This document shows, piece after piece, positions 17,993-27,676 of a DNA stretch of 64,000 nt. The notes under the pieces were generated by a model that did no database searches, was not told where the DNA came from, and saw only the letters and a program-made list of their open reading frames with translations. A program made the translations under genes and the position numbers. The first letter of the stretch is position 1, and every line of letters starts with the position of its first letter. This DNA is from Halobacillus litoralis (lineage in GTDB: Bacteria > Bacillota > Bacilli > Bacillales > Halobacillaceae): positions 58,765-122,764 of the forward strand of contig NZ_WMFA01000007.1 of the NCBI RefSeq assembly GCF_009856445.1. The letters run 5' to 3'.

Positions 17993-18581
17993 TAAATGGC
18001 AGGTTTCTTGAAGACTCAGTTTCGAGACTTGTGCTGAGTGGATGGGGGCTGCGGGGAATGACTCGCTTTCCGCGGGAGCGCGGTGAGCCTCCTCGGACTG
18101 CGTCCTGTGGGGTCTCACCTAGCACTCTTTTCCCGCAGGAGTCTCGCCATTCCCCTCCGCCCACTTACCAAGGAAGATTCTCGAAACCACTACTTAAAAA
18201 ATCAGCTCGTATGGTTGTGAGAAGTGAATGATATAAACGCTATCCCATTGACGTTTAGCAAACGCAAATACTTGTTACAGCGCACTATATACCCGCCTAG
18301 GGGAAAAGATTTGGAACCTAACTTATGAATACAAGTGTTCTAATCATCCACTTCCTTCAACCATTCAAGCTGACCCTTTAGAAGTGGTTTCGAGACACTT
18401 ATATGGTCAAGGGGCGGAGGGAAACGGTGAGACTCCTATGGGACGTGTGGGACAGGTGAGACCCCGGAAGGCGTAGCCTAAGGAGGCTCATCGCCCGCCC
18501 CATGGAAAGCGAATCTTTTCCCGGAGCTCCTAGAACCACACAATCGTCTCGAAACCGAGTCTTCAAGAAAAGGGAGCGTTT
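17993..18581. repeat. Composite inverted-module repeat, locus 1
   Basis: Two related palindromic modules face each other. Module alpha (17993-18195, forward) has ends GTTTCGAGAC and TCTCGAAACC, and an internal pairing of GTGAGCCTCC with GGGGTCTCAC. Module beta (18378-18581, reverse) has the same ends. The linker (18196-18377) matches the reverse complement of the locus-2 linker at roughly 80 percent by eye. The whole unit fills the gap between the comP start and the sdhB terminator. Open frames within it lack ribosome-binding sites and are not genes. Confidence 0.85.
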
Positions 18582-18615
18582 GTGAAAGAGGTGAGTATTA
18601 GAGGTTGGCGTAAAA

Positions 18616-18648
18616 AAAGAAGCCTCCATGAAAAATGGAGGCTTCTTT
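18616..18648 (-). terminator. Terminator of sdhCAB
   Basis: A 14-bp perfect stem (AAAGAAGCCTCCAT and complement) with a 5-nt loop and seven T residues on the minus strand. Confidence 0.88.
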
Positions 18649-18658
18649 CGTATTCATT

Positions 18659-19423
18659 TTAGACACGTTGGTCGCTTCCAAAGAAGCTTTTGAAAGATTC
18701 AATAGCTGTGTCACGGTTAAGTGCAGCAATGGAAGTCGTTAAAGGAATTCCCTTTGGACAAGACTGCACACAGTTTTGTGCGTTTCCGCAGCCCATGAGT
18801 CCTTCTTCATCCATAATTGTCTGCAAACGTTCACTCTTGTTCATTTCCCCTGTAGGATGAGAGTTGAATAAACGAACTTGAGATAATGGAGCAGGTCCAA
18901 TGAAGTCCGATTTGCTATTGACGTTCGGGCAAGCTTCCAAGCATACTCCACATGTCATACATTTGGATAGCTCATAAGCCCATTGACGCTTACTTTCAGG
19001 CATTTTAGGTCCTGGGCCAAGATCGTATGTTCCATCAATTGGAATCCAGGCTTTTACTTTCTTCAATGAATCAAACATACGGCTGCGGTCAACAGCGAGG
19101 TCACGGTTGACTGGGAATGTCGTCATCGGAGCCAAACGGATCGGCTGTTCGAGTTGATCAACGAGGGCTGTACAGGATTGACGAGGAGTCCCGTTAATCA
19201 CCATGGAACATGCACCACATACTTCTTCCAGACAACCCATATCCCAATAAACAGGAGTCGTCGGCTCACCATCTGCATTGACAGGGTTACGACGAATTTC
19301 CATAAGCGCAGAGATGACGTTCATATTTTCACGATACGGTATCTCGAATTTCTCTTCATAAGATGATTCATCAGGGTGGTCTTGACGAGTAATGATCATC
19401 GTGATCGTTTTATTTTCGCTCAT
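18659..19423 (-). CDS. sdhB: Succinate dehydrogenase iron-sulfur subunit
   Basis: Carries electrons from the flavoprotein to the membrane anchor of complex II. A ferredoxin-like N-terminal domain holds the 2Fe-2S cysteines (CLEEVCGACSM and a later Cys), and the C-terminal domain has CMTCGVCLEACP and the further cysteines for the 4Fe-4S and 3Fe-4S centres (CGNAQNCVQSCPKG). It is 254 aa, last gene of the sdhCAB operon, 14 nt from sdhA, with AAGGAGGT before its ATG. Confidence 0.97.
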   Translation of the reverse strand: MSENKTITMIITRQDHPDESSYEEKFEIPYRENMNVISALMEIRRNPVNADGEPTTPVYWDMGCLEEVCGACSMVINGTPRQSCTALVDQLEQPIRLAPMTTFPVNRDLAVDRSRMFDSLKKVKAWIPIDGTYDLGPGPKMPESKRQWAYELSKCMTCGVCLEACPNVNSKSDFIGPAPLSQVRLFNSHPTGEMNKSERLQTIMDEEGLMGCGNAQNCVQSCPKGIPLTTSIAALNRDTAIESFKSFFGSDQRV

Positions 19424-19437
19424 GATCGTTACCTCCT

Positions 19438-21189
19438 TTATTTACTTTTCGAGTAATCACGTTTACGAGGCTCGATTAAGGATGTATCGACTTCGTCATA
19501 ACGGAATACCGGCTTATTGTTTTCCTTATCAAAGCTAGCCACCGTCGTCTTCAGCCATTCTTCATCATTACGTTCAGGGAATTCAGGCTTGTAGTGGGCG
19601 CCACGGCTTTCATTACGGTTGTATGCGCCTTGAGTAATTACGCGAGCCAGTTGAAGCATGTTCCAAAGTTGTCGTGTGAACATCGCTCCCTGGTTACTCC
19701 AGCGAGAAGTATCATTGATATTGATTCGCTTGTAACGGTCCATCAATTCAACGATTTTCTCATCGGTTTTCAGAAGCTTTTCATTTTCCCGAACAACTGT
19801 AACGTTGTCCGTCATCCATTCTCCGAGCTCTTTATGAATCTGGTAAGCATTCTCGTCACCATCCATATTCATAATCGCTTCGAATTTATCCTGTTCTTCT
19901 TTTACTTTCTCTTCAAATAGCTTGGCTGTCATGTCATCTGCCAGCGTTTCCAATCCATCAATATATTTAACGGCATTCGGCCCAGCTACCATTCCTCCAA
20001 AAATGGAAGAAAGCAGTGAGTTGGCCCCAAGTCTGTTTCCACCGTGTTGTGTGTAATCACATTCTCCGGCAGCGAAAATTCCCGGGATATTGGTCATTTG
20101 GTCATAGTCGACCCACATACCACCCATGGAATAGTGAACGGCAGGGAAAATCTTCATTGGTACTTTTTTCGGATCGTCCCCTACGAATTTTTCATAGATT
20201 TCAATAATTCCACCAAGCTTGACGTCTAATTCCTTCGGGTCTTTATGAGATAGATCAAGGTAAACCATGTTCTCCCCATTGATCCCTAGCTTTTGATTGA
20301 CACAAACATCAAAGATTTCGCGTGTTGCAATATCACGCGGGACAAGGTTACCATAAGCCGGATATTTTTCTTCTAAGAAATACCAAGGCTCTCCATCTTT
20401 ATATGTCCATACGCGCCCACCTTCACCTCGAGCTGATTCACTCATAAGGCGCAGTTTGTCATCGCCAGGAATCGCTGTCGGGTGAATTTGAATGAATTCA
20501 CCGTTTGCATAGTTTACGCCTTGCTGATAAAGCGCACCTGCTGCGGAACCTGTGTTGATGACAGAGTTGGTGGACTTACCGAAGATGATTCCTGGTCCCC
20601 CTGTTGCCATGATTACAGCATCTGCCGGGAAGGCTTTGATTTCATGGTCGCTAAGATTCTGACCAATGATGCCTCGTCCTACACCATTATCATCAACGAT
20701 TGCGGATAAGAACTCCCAATTTTCATATTTGGTTACCAGACCATTCACTTCGTGACGTCGCACCTGCTCATCCAAAGCGTATAGAAGCTGCTGTCCGGTA
20801 GTTGCTCCGGCAAAGGCTGTACGGTGGTGCTGAGTTCCACCAAAGCGACGGAAGTCGAGCAGCCCCTCTGGAGTACGGTTGAACATTACACCCATACGAT
20901 CCAGTAAGTGAATAATTCCTGGTGCTGCATCACACATCGCTTTTACTGGAGGCTGGTTCGCTAAGAAATCTCCTCCATAAACTGTATCGTCAAAGTGTTC
21001 CCATGGGGAATCGCCTTCCCCTTTCGTATTAACTGCCCCGTTAATTCCGCCTTGGGCACATACAGAGTGAGAACGCTTAACAGGAACAATGGAAAGCAAG
21101 TCCACGTGAACCCCTTGTTCTGCTGCTTTAATTGTTGCCATTAGGCCGGCTAAACCACCACCGACAACAACAATATTACGGTTTGTCAT
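19438..21189 (-). CDS. sdhA: Succinate dehydrogenase flavoprotein subunit
   Basis: Oxidises succinate to fumarate with covalently bound FAD. The FAD-binding GGGLAGLMATI is at the N-terminus, the FAD-linking His lies in the SHSVCAQGGINGA region, and substrate-binding motifs FIQIHPTA, SESARGEGG and the HYSMGG region are present. Length is 583 aa, as in B. subtilis (about 586). It sits between sdhC and sdhB in the operon and works at the inner face of the membrane in the TCA cycle and respiration. Confidence 0.97.
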   Translation of the reverse strand: MTNRNIVVVGGGLAGLMATIKAAEQGVHVDLLSIVPVKRSHSVCAQGGINGAVNTKGEGDSPWEHFDDTVYGGDFLANQPPVKAMCDAAPGIIHLLDRMGVMFNRTPEGLLDFRRFGGTQHHRTAFAGATTGQQLLYALDEQVRRHEVNGLVTKYENWEFLSAIVDDNGVGRGIIGQNLSDHEIKAFPADAVIMATGGPGIIFGKSTNSVINTGSAAGALYQQGVNYANGEFIQIHPTAIPGDDKLRLMSESARGEGGRVWTYKDGEPWYFLEEKYPAYGNLVPRDIATREIFDVCVNQKLGINGENMVYLDLSHKDPKELDVKLGGIIEIYEKFVGDDPKKVPMKIFPAVHYSMGGMWVDYDQMTNIPGIFAAGECDYTQHGGNRLGANSLLSSIFGGMVAGPNAVKYIDGLETLADDMTAKLFEEKVKEEQDKFEAIMNMDGDENAYQIHKELGEWMTDNVTVVRENEKLLKTDEKIVELMDRYKRININDTSRWSNQGAMFTRQLWNMLQLARVITQGAYNRNESRGAHYKPEFPERNDEEWLKTTVASFDKENNKPVFRYDEVDTSLIEPRKRDYSKSK

Positions 21190-21251
21190 GATTGAAGCTC
21201 ACTCCCTTGAATACTAAAAATCTACCGTTTCATGATTGAAATTTTCATTAA

Positions 21252-21872
21252 TTATATGCCATATGCGAATTGAATAAGTGTACGAACACCAACATAAGAA
21301 ATCGCAAGGAAAATGATGATGCTTGCATAGGTCATAATCTTCTGTGAGCGAGGTGAAACTGTGATTCCCCAGCTGACAAAGAACGACCAAAGACCATTTG
21401 AGAAGTGGAAAGTCGTTGAAACGACCCCTACTATGTAGAACCAAAAGAAGAAAGGTTCAGTAAGGATGCCTTCCATCAACGAATAGTTCAATTCTGCCCA
21501 ACCGAAACCAATAGCAATTCTCGTTTCCCATACATGCCATGCAATGAATATGAGTGTGATGATTCCAGTGATCCTTTGGAAGATGAACATCCAGTTCCTA
21601 AAATAACCGAAGTTAGATAAATTACTTTTTGCTGTGAAAGCAATATACACTCCGTAAATAGAGTGGAACAACAGTGGTAAAAAGATAATGAAAATCTCCA
21701 GTACATAACGATATGGCAAGCTCTCCATAAAATGAGCTGCAGCGTTAAATGCTTCTGGTCCACGTGTTGCAAAATAGTTCACAGTCAAGTGTTGGATCAA
21801 AAAGATCCCGATTGGGACGACGCCCAAAAGTGAATGCAGTCTTCGATTAACGTATCCGCGTGTTCCCGCCAT
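21252..21872 (-). CDS. sdhC: Succinate dehydrogenase cytochrome b558 subunit
   Basis: The di-heme membrane anchor of the menaquinone-type complex II. About 206 aa with five hydrophobic segments and several His residues suitable as heme ligands (HSLLG, FLIQHL, HFME, HSIYG, AWHVW, FHFSNGLW). The ATG at 21872 has GAGGGGGG upstream; five earlier in-frame codons were discarded. It is the first gene of sdhCAB and has a clear promoter. Confidence 0.95.
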   Translation of the reverse strand: MAGTRGYVNRRLHSLLGVVPIGIFLIQHLTVNYFATRGPEAFNAAAHFMESLPYRYVLEIFIIFLPLLFHSIYGVYIAFTAKSNLSNFGYFRNWMFIFQRITGIITLIFIAWHVWETRIAIGFGWAELNYSLMEGILTEPFFFWFYIVGVVSTTFHFSNGLWSFFVSWGITVSPRSQKIMTYASIIIFLAISYVGVRTLIQFAYGI

Positions 21873-22014
21873 ATTTACCCCCCTCAAGATGATAACAGTG
21901 TGAATATGAACATTTTTCAGACAGTTAAGCGCTTTAATTTAGCGTTAAAAATAATAGGAAAAGCCCCTCTTCCCTTACTACTCGTCTGACCAATGTACAA
22001 TTTGTGACATGTTT

Positions 22015-22043
22015 ATTGTACTTCTATCCCGTATGAGCGTCAA
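22015..22043 (-). promoter_or_regulatory. Sigma-A-type promoter of sdhCAB
   Basis: TTGACG (22038-22043) and TACAAT (22015-22020) with a 17-nt spacer on the minus strand. The leader to sdhC is about 135 nt. A palindrome TTAAAGCGCTTAA near 21928 in this leader resembles a degenerate cre site. Confidence 0.75.
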
Positions 22044-22111
22044 GAAAGCACGTTCATTATTTGCTCAAAAATACACATTTATTTCCTTTCGGTCAAAAGG
22101 AACAATTTTTA

Positions 22112-22140
22112 TTGCACCGAACCTCTTTTCGAGTGATAAT
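22112..22140 (+). promoter_or_regulatory. Sigma-A-type promoter of yslB
   Basis: TTGCAC (22112-22117) and GATAAT (22135-22140), 17 nt apart, just upstream of the yslB ribosome-binding site. Confidence 0.65.
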
Positions 22141-22163
22141 AAGGAGAGAAAGGACTGAGCGTT

Positions 22164-22598
22164 TTGAAAGAATCTACGAAGCTAACAACAGGCAACATTT
22201 CATCGCTTGTAGGGACAGGCGCAGGTTTTGATCTGATGCGTTATTACACCCTCCCGGATTTCTTAGGGAAAGATGCCCCCTACCTCCTTTATTATATGGG
22301 GAAAAACATGGCTAGACAGACAGAGATCAGTACCCTGGATGAGCTCTATGAATTTTTCCAGTACATGGGCTGGGGGGAACTTATCTTAGTCAAAGAAAAA
22401 AGAAAAGAATTGATTTTCAACTTGAGCGGCCATATGATAGAAAAGCGGCTGAACCAGAAGATGTTCGAGGTCGACTTCCGCATGGAGTGTGGCTTCATGG
22501 CAGAAATCATCTGCCAAATTTATGATCATACATATGAGTGTTTTGAAGAGAAAAATCACAAAGAAAACTACGTCGAGATTACAGCGTTAAAAGGATAA
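22164..22598 (+). CDS. yslB: YslB family protein (DUF2507)
   Basis: A 144-aa soluble protein of the DUF2507 family, with the predicted V4R-like core (GAGFDLMRYYTLPDFLG and, later, ECGFMAEIICQIY). It is divergent from sdhC, as in B. subtilis. The start is TTG, with AAAGGA 9 nt upstream. The function is unknown; the related V4R fold binds small hydrophobic molecules in some proteins, which is only a hint. It shares a terminator with uvrC. Confidence 0.88.
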   Translation: MKESTKLTTGNISSLVGTGAGFDLMRYYTLPDFLGKDAPYLLYYMGKNMARQTEISTLDELYEFFQYMGWGELILVKEKRKELIFNLSGHMIEKRLNQKMFEVDFRMECGFMAEIICQIYDHTYECFEEKNHKENYVEITALKG

Positions 22599-22611
22599 AT
22601 AAAGAAAAATA

Positions 22612-22643
22612 AAGAACCAGCTGTTATTCTTCAGCTGGTTCTT
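22612..22643. terminator. Bidirectional terminator between yslB and uvrC
   Basis: A 12-bp perfect stem (AAGAACCAGCTG and complement) with an 8-nt loop that overlaps the uvrC stop codon. Confidence 0.75.
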
Positions 22644-24423
22644 CTACGTTATCTTGATTAAGGTGGATAAGAATGGTGTTAGCTACAGGTTCCGGAACAC
22701 CCAATTTGGTAATATCCTCAATATCTGCATTTTTTATCTCTGTCACAGATTTAAAGTGTCTAAGCAACAGCCGCCTACGTTTCTGTCCCACACCTGGAAT
22801 ACGATCCAGTTCAGATTGAATGGCACCCTTTCCACGAAGCTGACGGTGAAAGGAAATAGCGAATCTGTGTACTTCATCTTGTATCCTCTGGACTAGATAA
22901 AATTCTTGAGACTGACGATCAAGATCGATAGGTCTCGGAGGCTCTCCGTATAATAACTCACTGGTTTTGTGTTTATCGTCCTTAGCTAAACCGCATAGAG
23001 GAACATCCACACCCAGTTCATTTTCAAGTACATCAAGAGCGGCCGTCATTTGACCTTTCCCTCCATCAACGACGATTAAGTCTGGAAGGGGCAGGTCTTC
23101 TTTTAACACCCGCTTATACCTCCTTCGAATCACTTCTCTCATGGTTTCATAATCGTCAGGACCTTCTACATCCCTGATCTTATACTTTCTGTACTCTTTC
23201 TTCTGCGGTTTTCCATCAATGAAAACAACCATCGCAGAAACAGGGTCGGCCCCTTGAATATTGGAGTTATCAAAAGCTTCGATCCGATGTGGCGTTTCAA
23301 TATGCAGATGCTCTCCTAATGATTCAACGGCTTTGATAGTCCGCTCTTCATCCCGTTCGATTAAGGCGAATTTTTCTTCCAGAGATATTTTGGCATTTTT
23401 CATGGCAAGCTCGACCAATTCTTTTTTTCTACCACGCATTGGGATAAGAACTTTTGTGTCTAAGGCTCCCTCCAAGACATCCACGTCGGTCGCGACAGGC
23501 ACGAGAACCTGTTTAGGGTATGGATGGTTTTGATGCAGGTAGAAGCGTCCGATATAGCTGATGAAAGTTTCTTCTGGGTCGTCGAAAAATGGAAACAGCG
23601 TGACATCCCGTTCTATGAGTTTGCCCTGGCGGACGAAGAAGACCTGAACACACATCCATCCTTTATCATAAGAGTAACCAAAAATGTCTCTGTCCACTTG
23701 ATCATTCATTGTCATCTTCTGCTGTTCCATGACAGATTCAATGTGTTCAATTTGATCTCTTAATTCTTTGGCACGTTCAAAATCAAGTTCTTCAGAGGCC
23801 TCAAGCATTCGCTTTTTCAAATCTTTTTTGATTTCTGTATGACCGCCATTTAGAAAAGACGTTATATTTTGAACAATATCTTCATTTGTTTTTTTGGAGA
23901 CCTTATACTCGCATGGGCCCAGGCACTGATGCATGTGGTAATAAAGACAAACACGGTCGGGCATGGTATTACATTTTCTTAATGGATACAATCGATCCAG
24001 GAGCTTTTTCGTTTCTCTTGCAGCAATGACGTTGGGATAAGGACCAAAATACTTTCCTTTATCTTTTTTCACATTTCTTGTGACAATCAGCCTAGGGTGT
24101 CTTTCTGCTGTCACCTTTAGATAGGGGTACGTTTTATCGTCTTTTAATAAAACGTTGTATTTGGGATCATATTTTTTGATTAAATTCATTTCCAGAATTA
24201 GAGCTTCAATCTCTGAATTGGTCACAATATATTCAAAGTTGATGATTTCACGTACAAGTCTTTGCGTTTTACCGTCATGTGCTCCGGTAAAATAGGAGCG
24301 CACTCGATTTTTTAATACTTTAGACTTCCCTACGTAAATGACAGTATCATTTTTATCCTTCATAAGATAGCAACCGGGCTGGTCCGGTAGTACAGCCAGC
24401 TTTTCTTTAATCGTTGAGTTCAT
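22624..24423 (-). CDS. uvrC: Excinuclease ABC subunit C
   Basis: Makes the 3' and 5' incisions in nucleotide excision repair with UvrB. The GIY-YIG nuclease domain is at the N-terminus (PGCYLMKD and VIYVGKSK), a Cys cluster follows (C-N-x6-C and QCLGPC), then a UVR domain near residue 205, the RNase H-like nuclease ([19 protein letters not shown] and VVDGGKGQ) and tandem HhH motifs. Length is 599 aa. The ATG has GGAGTGAA upstream. The lysC gene found next to it in B. subtilis is absent. Confidence 0.97.
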   Translation of the reverse strand: MNSTIKEKLAVLPDQPGCYLMKDKNDTVIYVGKSKVLKNRVRSYFTGAHDGKTQRLVREIINFEYIVTNSEIEALILEMNLIKKYDPKYNVLLKDDKTYPYLKVTAERHPRLIVTRNVKKDKGKYFGPYPNVIAARETKKLLDRLYPLRKCNTMPDRVCLYYHMHQCLGPCEYKVSKKTNEDIVQNITSFLNGGHTEIKKDLKKRMLEASEELDFERAKELRDQIEHIESVMEQQKMTMNDQVDRDIFGYSYDKGWMCVQVFFVRQGKLIERDVTLFPFFDDPEETFISYIGRFYLHQNHPYPKQVLVPVATDVDVLEGALDTKVLIPMRGRKKELVELAMKNAKISLEEKFALIERDEERTIKAVESLGEHLHIETPHRIEAFDNSNIQGADPVSAMVVFIDGKPQKKEYRKYKIRDVEGPDDYETMREVIRRRYKRVLKEDLPLPDLIVVDGGKGQMTAALDVLENELGVDVPLCGLAKDDKHKTSELLYGEPPRPIDLDRQSQEFYLVQRIQDEVHRFAISFHRQLRGKGAIQSELDRIPGVGQKRRRLLLRHFKSVTEIKNADIEDITKLGVPEPVANTILIHLNQDNVEEPAEE

Positions 24424-24593
24424 ATAGGTTCACTCCATGACGTAGATTATATATTGAAAAAATACCACAACTATGGAACAAGTATGCAGGCTCAATGCGC
24501 ACAAAACCAACTTAAGCAACGTCTCGATTTATTGAAAGTAAATATCAAGAAGCTGCTTAAGATCTTGAACCTGAGTATATCCTGAAAGATGAT

Positions 24594-24624
24594 GAAAGCC
24601 GCGCTGCTTGGCAACGCGGCTTTC
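24594..24624 (-). terminator. Terminator of trxA
   Basis: A 10-bp perfect stem (GAAAGCCGCG and complement) with an 11-nt loop 16 bases past the trxA stop; the T-rich tail is weak. Confidence 0.65.
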
Positions 24625-24640
24625 AAAGTAATTTCGTTCA

Positions 24641-24955
24641 TTAGGAATGTTTTTGAATCAATTCAGCAAGGGCTTCTTTCGGTTGGAAGCCGATGACCTG
24701 ATCCACGACTTGACCATCTTTGAAAAGAAGAAGTGTCGGGATACTCATAACACCGAACTTACCAGCTGTTTCTTGGTTTTCGTCAACATCCAGTTTGACG
24801 ATTTTTACTTGATCGCTCATTTCCGCATCCAATTCCTCTAATACGGGTGCAATCATCTTACAAGGGCCACACCATGGTGCCCAGAAATCAGCTAGGACAA
24901 GACCCTGGCCTGTTTCTTCAGTAAAGTTTTGATCAGTTGCTTTTACAATTGCCAT
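24641..24955 (-). CDS. trxA: Thioredoxin
   Basis: A 104-aa cytosolic disulfide reductase. The active site WCGPC has C29 and C32, and the cis-Pro is in SIPTLL. It donates electrons to ribonucleotide reductase, PAPS reductase and methionine sulfoxide reductases, and is reduced by TrxB. The ribosome-binding site is GAGGAGG. It is monocistronic between uvrC and etfA, as in B. subtilis. Confidence 0.97.
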   Translation of the reverse strand: MAIVKATDQNFTEETGQGLVLADFWAPWCGPCKMIAPVLEELDAEMSDQVKIVKLDVDENQETAGKFGVMSIPTLLLFKDGQVVDQVIGFQPKEALAELIQKHS

Positions 24956-25052
24956 TGTATAATTCCTCCTCGACCTAATAGTCTGTTAAGAGTATATCAC
25001 TATCTATTTTTAGTGACTAACAATTTGTTTATACCTTATTTAAACATGGAAT

Positions 25053-25084
25053 AAAGCCGAAGCCAAATATTTGGCTTCGACTTT
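25053..25084 (-). terminator. Terminator of the fad-etf operon
   Basis: A nearly perfect palindrome (CGAAGCCAAATATTTGGCTTCG at the core) follows the etfA stop; a short T-rich tail follows on the minus strand. Confidence 0.7.
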
Positions 25085-25088
25085 ATGG

Positions 25089-26069
25089 TTAGGCGTTGAC
25101 TTTCATTTCTTTAATTTCTTCAATTAATTTAGGAACGACATCGAACAAATCACCAACGATTCCGTAATCAGCAACATTGAAAATGTTCGCTTCCGGATCC
25201 TTGTTAATCGCCACAATGACTTTTGAGTTCGACATTCCGGCTAAGTGTTGAATCGCCCCGGATATACCACATGCAATATATAAGTCTGGCGTAACGACTT
25301 TACCAGTTTGACCGATTTGTAAAGAATAGTCACAGTAACCCGCATCACAGGCTCCGCGTGATGCACCGACGGTACCACCGAGAACCTCAGCGAGTTTCTC
25401 AAGTGGTTCGAAACCTTCCGCACTCTTCACACCACGACCACCGGCGACGATCACTTTCGCTTCTGAAAGGTCGATACCATCCGAAGACTTGCGCAGGACA
25501 TCTTTTATAATTGTACGGATATTTGAAATCTGCACTTCTTTTTCGGATACGTTTCCAGCTAAGGAATCATCTCGTGTAAGGGGTGGAATGTTATTTGGAC
25601 GAATCGTCGCAAACACGAGTCCCTCTGTAACCATTTTCTTTTCAAAAGCTTTTCCGGAATAGATGGGACGTGTGAAAACAATGTCTCCACCTTCCGCGAC
25701 TACCTCAGTAGCGTCTGAAATAAGTCCGGATTCAAGCTTACTGGCAAGTTTAGGAGTCAAGTCCTTACCAATTGCCGTATGACCCATGATTATTCCTTCT
25801 GGTGATTCATCCTCGATCACTTGATAGACGGCTTGGCTGTATCCATCAGATGTATACGTTTTCAATTCTGGGTTTGAAACAGTGATGACTTTGGATGCTC
25901 CATAGTAAACCATTTCCTGGCCCATTTCTTTCAAGTCGCCATCTCCACATAGGACACCCACGACTTCTCCCCCGTCACTGACGATATTTGCTGCCGCAAT
26001 GGCTTCAAATGTAACATTACGAAGAGATCCTTCTCTAGCTTCCCCGATCACCAACACTTTTTTACTCAT
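25089..26069 (-). CDS. etfA: Electron transfer flavoprotein, alpha subunit
   Basis: With EtfB, accepts electrons from acyl-CoA dehydrogenases and passes them to the quinone pool. The C-terminal FAD-binding domain has GRGVKSAEGFE, GASRGACDAG, QIGQTGKVV and GISGAIQHLAGM. Length is 326 aa. It is last in the fad operon, 25 nt after etfB, with AAAGGAGAA before its ATG. Confidence 0.97.
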   Translation of the reverse strand: MSKKVLVIGEAREGSLRNVTFEAIAAANIVSDGGEVVGVLCGDGDLKEMGQEMVYYGASKVITVSNPELKTYTSDGYSQAVYQVIEDESPEGIIMGHTAIGKDLTPKLASKLESGLISDATEVVAEGGDIVFTRPIYSGKAFEKKMVTEGLVFATIRPNNIPPLTRDDSLAGNVSEKEVQISNIRTIIKDVLRKSSDGIDLSEAKVIVAGGRGVKSAEGFEPLEKLAEVLGGTVGASRGACDAGYCDYSLQIGQTGKVVTPDLYIACGISGAIQHLAGMSNSKVIVAINKDPEANIFNVADYGIVGDLFDVVPKLIEEIKEMKVNA

Positions 26070-26094
26070 AAAGATTCTCCTTTCCCTTGTCTAT

Positions 26095-26868
26095 TTACAG
26101 TACTTTGGCTTCTGTTTTTAATAAAGATACAAGTTCTTTTACTTGATCGTCGACTTCTCCTTCGAGTACTTTCCCTGCTTCTTTTTCAGGTGGAAGGAAA
26201 ATTTCAGTCGTCTTGGTTTTTGGCTCTACGTCGTCTTCATCCAAATCTAAATCATCAATTTCAAGTTCCTCAAGCGGCTTCTTCTTCGCTTTCATGATCC
26301 CAGGCAAAGAAGGGTACCTCGGCTCGTTCAAACCTTGTTGACATGTCACCAGGACAGGAAGTGTCGTTTCAACCTTTTCGACATCCCCTTCAACATCACG
26401 CTCAATATTTACGGTCGTACCATCAACTTTGATATCCGTGATTGTCGTCACACAAGCCATATCCAGACGTTCGGCAAGACGAGGACCTACTTGACCGCTT
26501 GCTTCATCAATGGCTACGTTTCCTCCTAGAATAATGTCGACTTCTTTATCTTCAAAGAACGCTTCAAGAATCTTAACCGTTGTAAATTGATCGCCTTCTT
26601 CAAGGTCATCTTCTGTATTAATCAGAACTGCTTTATCCGCTCCCATAGCAAGAGCTGTGCGAAGCTGTTTCTCTGCTTCTTCTTCTCCAATTGTCACGAC
26701 TGTCACTTCTCCGCCGTGCTCGTCACGAAGGTTAATCGCTTCTTCCACCGCATACTCATCGTATGGGTTGATGATGTACTCTGCGCCATCATCAGCAATC
26801 ACACCATTACTAACAGAGATTTTTTCCTCTGTGTCGAATGTTCTTTTCAACAAAACGTAAATATTCAT
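26095..26868 (-). CDS. etfB: Electron transfer flavoprotein, beta subunit
   Basis: The 257-aa partner of EtfA, binding AMP and forming the docking site for dehydrogenases. Recognised by the N-terminal strand MNIYVLLKRT, the ALAMGADKAVLI motif and the recognition-loop region QQGLNEPRYPSLPGIMKAKK. GGAGGTATA precedes the ATG. It lies between the enoyl-CoA hydratase and etfA. Confidence 0.97.
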   Translation of the reverse strand: MNIYVLLKRTFDTEEKISVSNGVIADDGAEYIINPYDEYAVEEAINLRDEHGGEVTVVTIGEEEAEKQLRTALAMGADKAVLINTEDDLEEGDQFTTVKILEAFFEDKEVDIILGGNVAIDEASGQVGPRLAERLDMACVTTITDIKVDGTTVNIERDVEGDVEKVETTLPVLVTCQQGLNEPRYPSLPGIMKAKKKPLEELEIDDLDLDEDDVEPKTKTTEIFLPPEKEAGKVLEGEVDDQVKELVSLLKTEAKVL

Positions 26869-26886
26869 GTCTATATACCTCCTGGA

Positions 26887-27660
26887 CTATTGATTTTTAA
26901 ATTCTGGTTTTCTTTTTTCAATAAAAGCTTGGATGCCTTCTTTAGCATCTTCATTCCCAAATACTTCTCCAAAGGCTTCTGCTTCTGCATTGTTACCCGC
27001 TTCAAACTGAGAAGTGTGAGCATAAGGGATCAACTTCATGACATGATGAATGGACGGCCCGCTTTTCTCTGAGATCGTTTGAGCCAAATTTTCGGCTTTC
27101 TCAAAAAGTTCCTCACTGGAAAAACTTTGATTAGCAAGACCTAACCGGGCAGCTTCTTCCCCAATAATTGGAACACCTGTGAGAATCATTTCATAAGCTT
27201 TTGCTGTACCAACGTACCTTGGTAACCGTTGGGTGCCTGCAAAGCCAGGGACTATCCCAAGATTCAATTCAGGCAATCCTAACTTTGCATCATCGGCTAC
27301 GTACCGGATGTGACAGGACATGGCGAGTTCGAGTCCTCCACCAAGGGCCGCCCCATGAATAGCAGCAATTACGGGGATGTGGAAATTTTCAATCCTGCTG
27401 AATAATTGCTGCCCCTTAGCTGCCAATCCTTTGTAATCATCTTCTCCTTGGAGAGATGTAAATTCTTTGATATCTGCTCCTGCAGAGAAGAAACGTCCTT
27501 CCCCTTTAAGAAGGATAGCTTTTATGGAAGGGTCGCTTTCGATTTGATCCAGTTCCTTGGAAAGGTCTTGAAGAATGGAACTGGACAGAGCATTTGCTGG
27601 CGGACTCTGAATTGTAATTTCTGCTACATTGCCTTTCACTTGTGAAGTTAAAGTCGACAA
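26887..27660 (-). CDS. fadB: Enoyl-CoA hydratase of fatty-acid beta-oxidation
   Basis: A crotonase-fold enzyme of about 257 aa that hydrates 2-enoyl-CoA. The oxyanion-hole motifs are GRFFSAGADIKEFTS and HGAALGGGLELAMSCH, and the catalytic Glu lies in LPELNLGIVPGFAGTQRL. It follows B. subtilis FadB closely. I chose TTG at 27660 as start because AAAGGTG is 8 nt upstream; an ATG nine codons earlier overlaps the fadR end and has no ribosome-binding site. It is co-transcribed with fadR and etfBA. Confidence 0.92.
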   Translation of the reverse strand: MSTLTSQVKGNVAEITIQSPPANALSSSILQDLSKELDQIESDPSIKAILLKGEGRFFSAGADIKEFTSLQGEDDYKGLAAKGQQLFSRIENFHIPVIAAIHGAALGGGLELAMSCHIRYVADDAKLGLPELNLGIVPGFAGTQRLPRYVGTAKAYEMILTGVPIIGEEAARLGLANQSFSSEELFEKAENLAQTISEKSGPSIHHVMKLIPYAHTSQFEAGNNAEAEAFGEVFGNEDAKEGIQAFIEKRKPEFKNQ

Positions 27661-27676
27661 ATCATCATCACCTTTC

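Noticed and set aside
18031..18231. Open reading frames inside the composite repeats (also near 30788-31087, 47681-47903 and 47997-48250), rich in Arg, Pro and Ser
   Set aside because: They follow the repeat in any frame and strand, lack ribosome-binding sites and are interrupted differently in each copy. They are by-products of the GC-rich palindromes.
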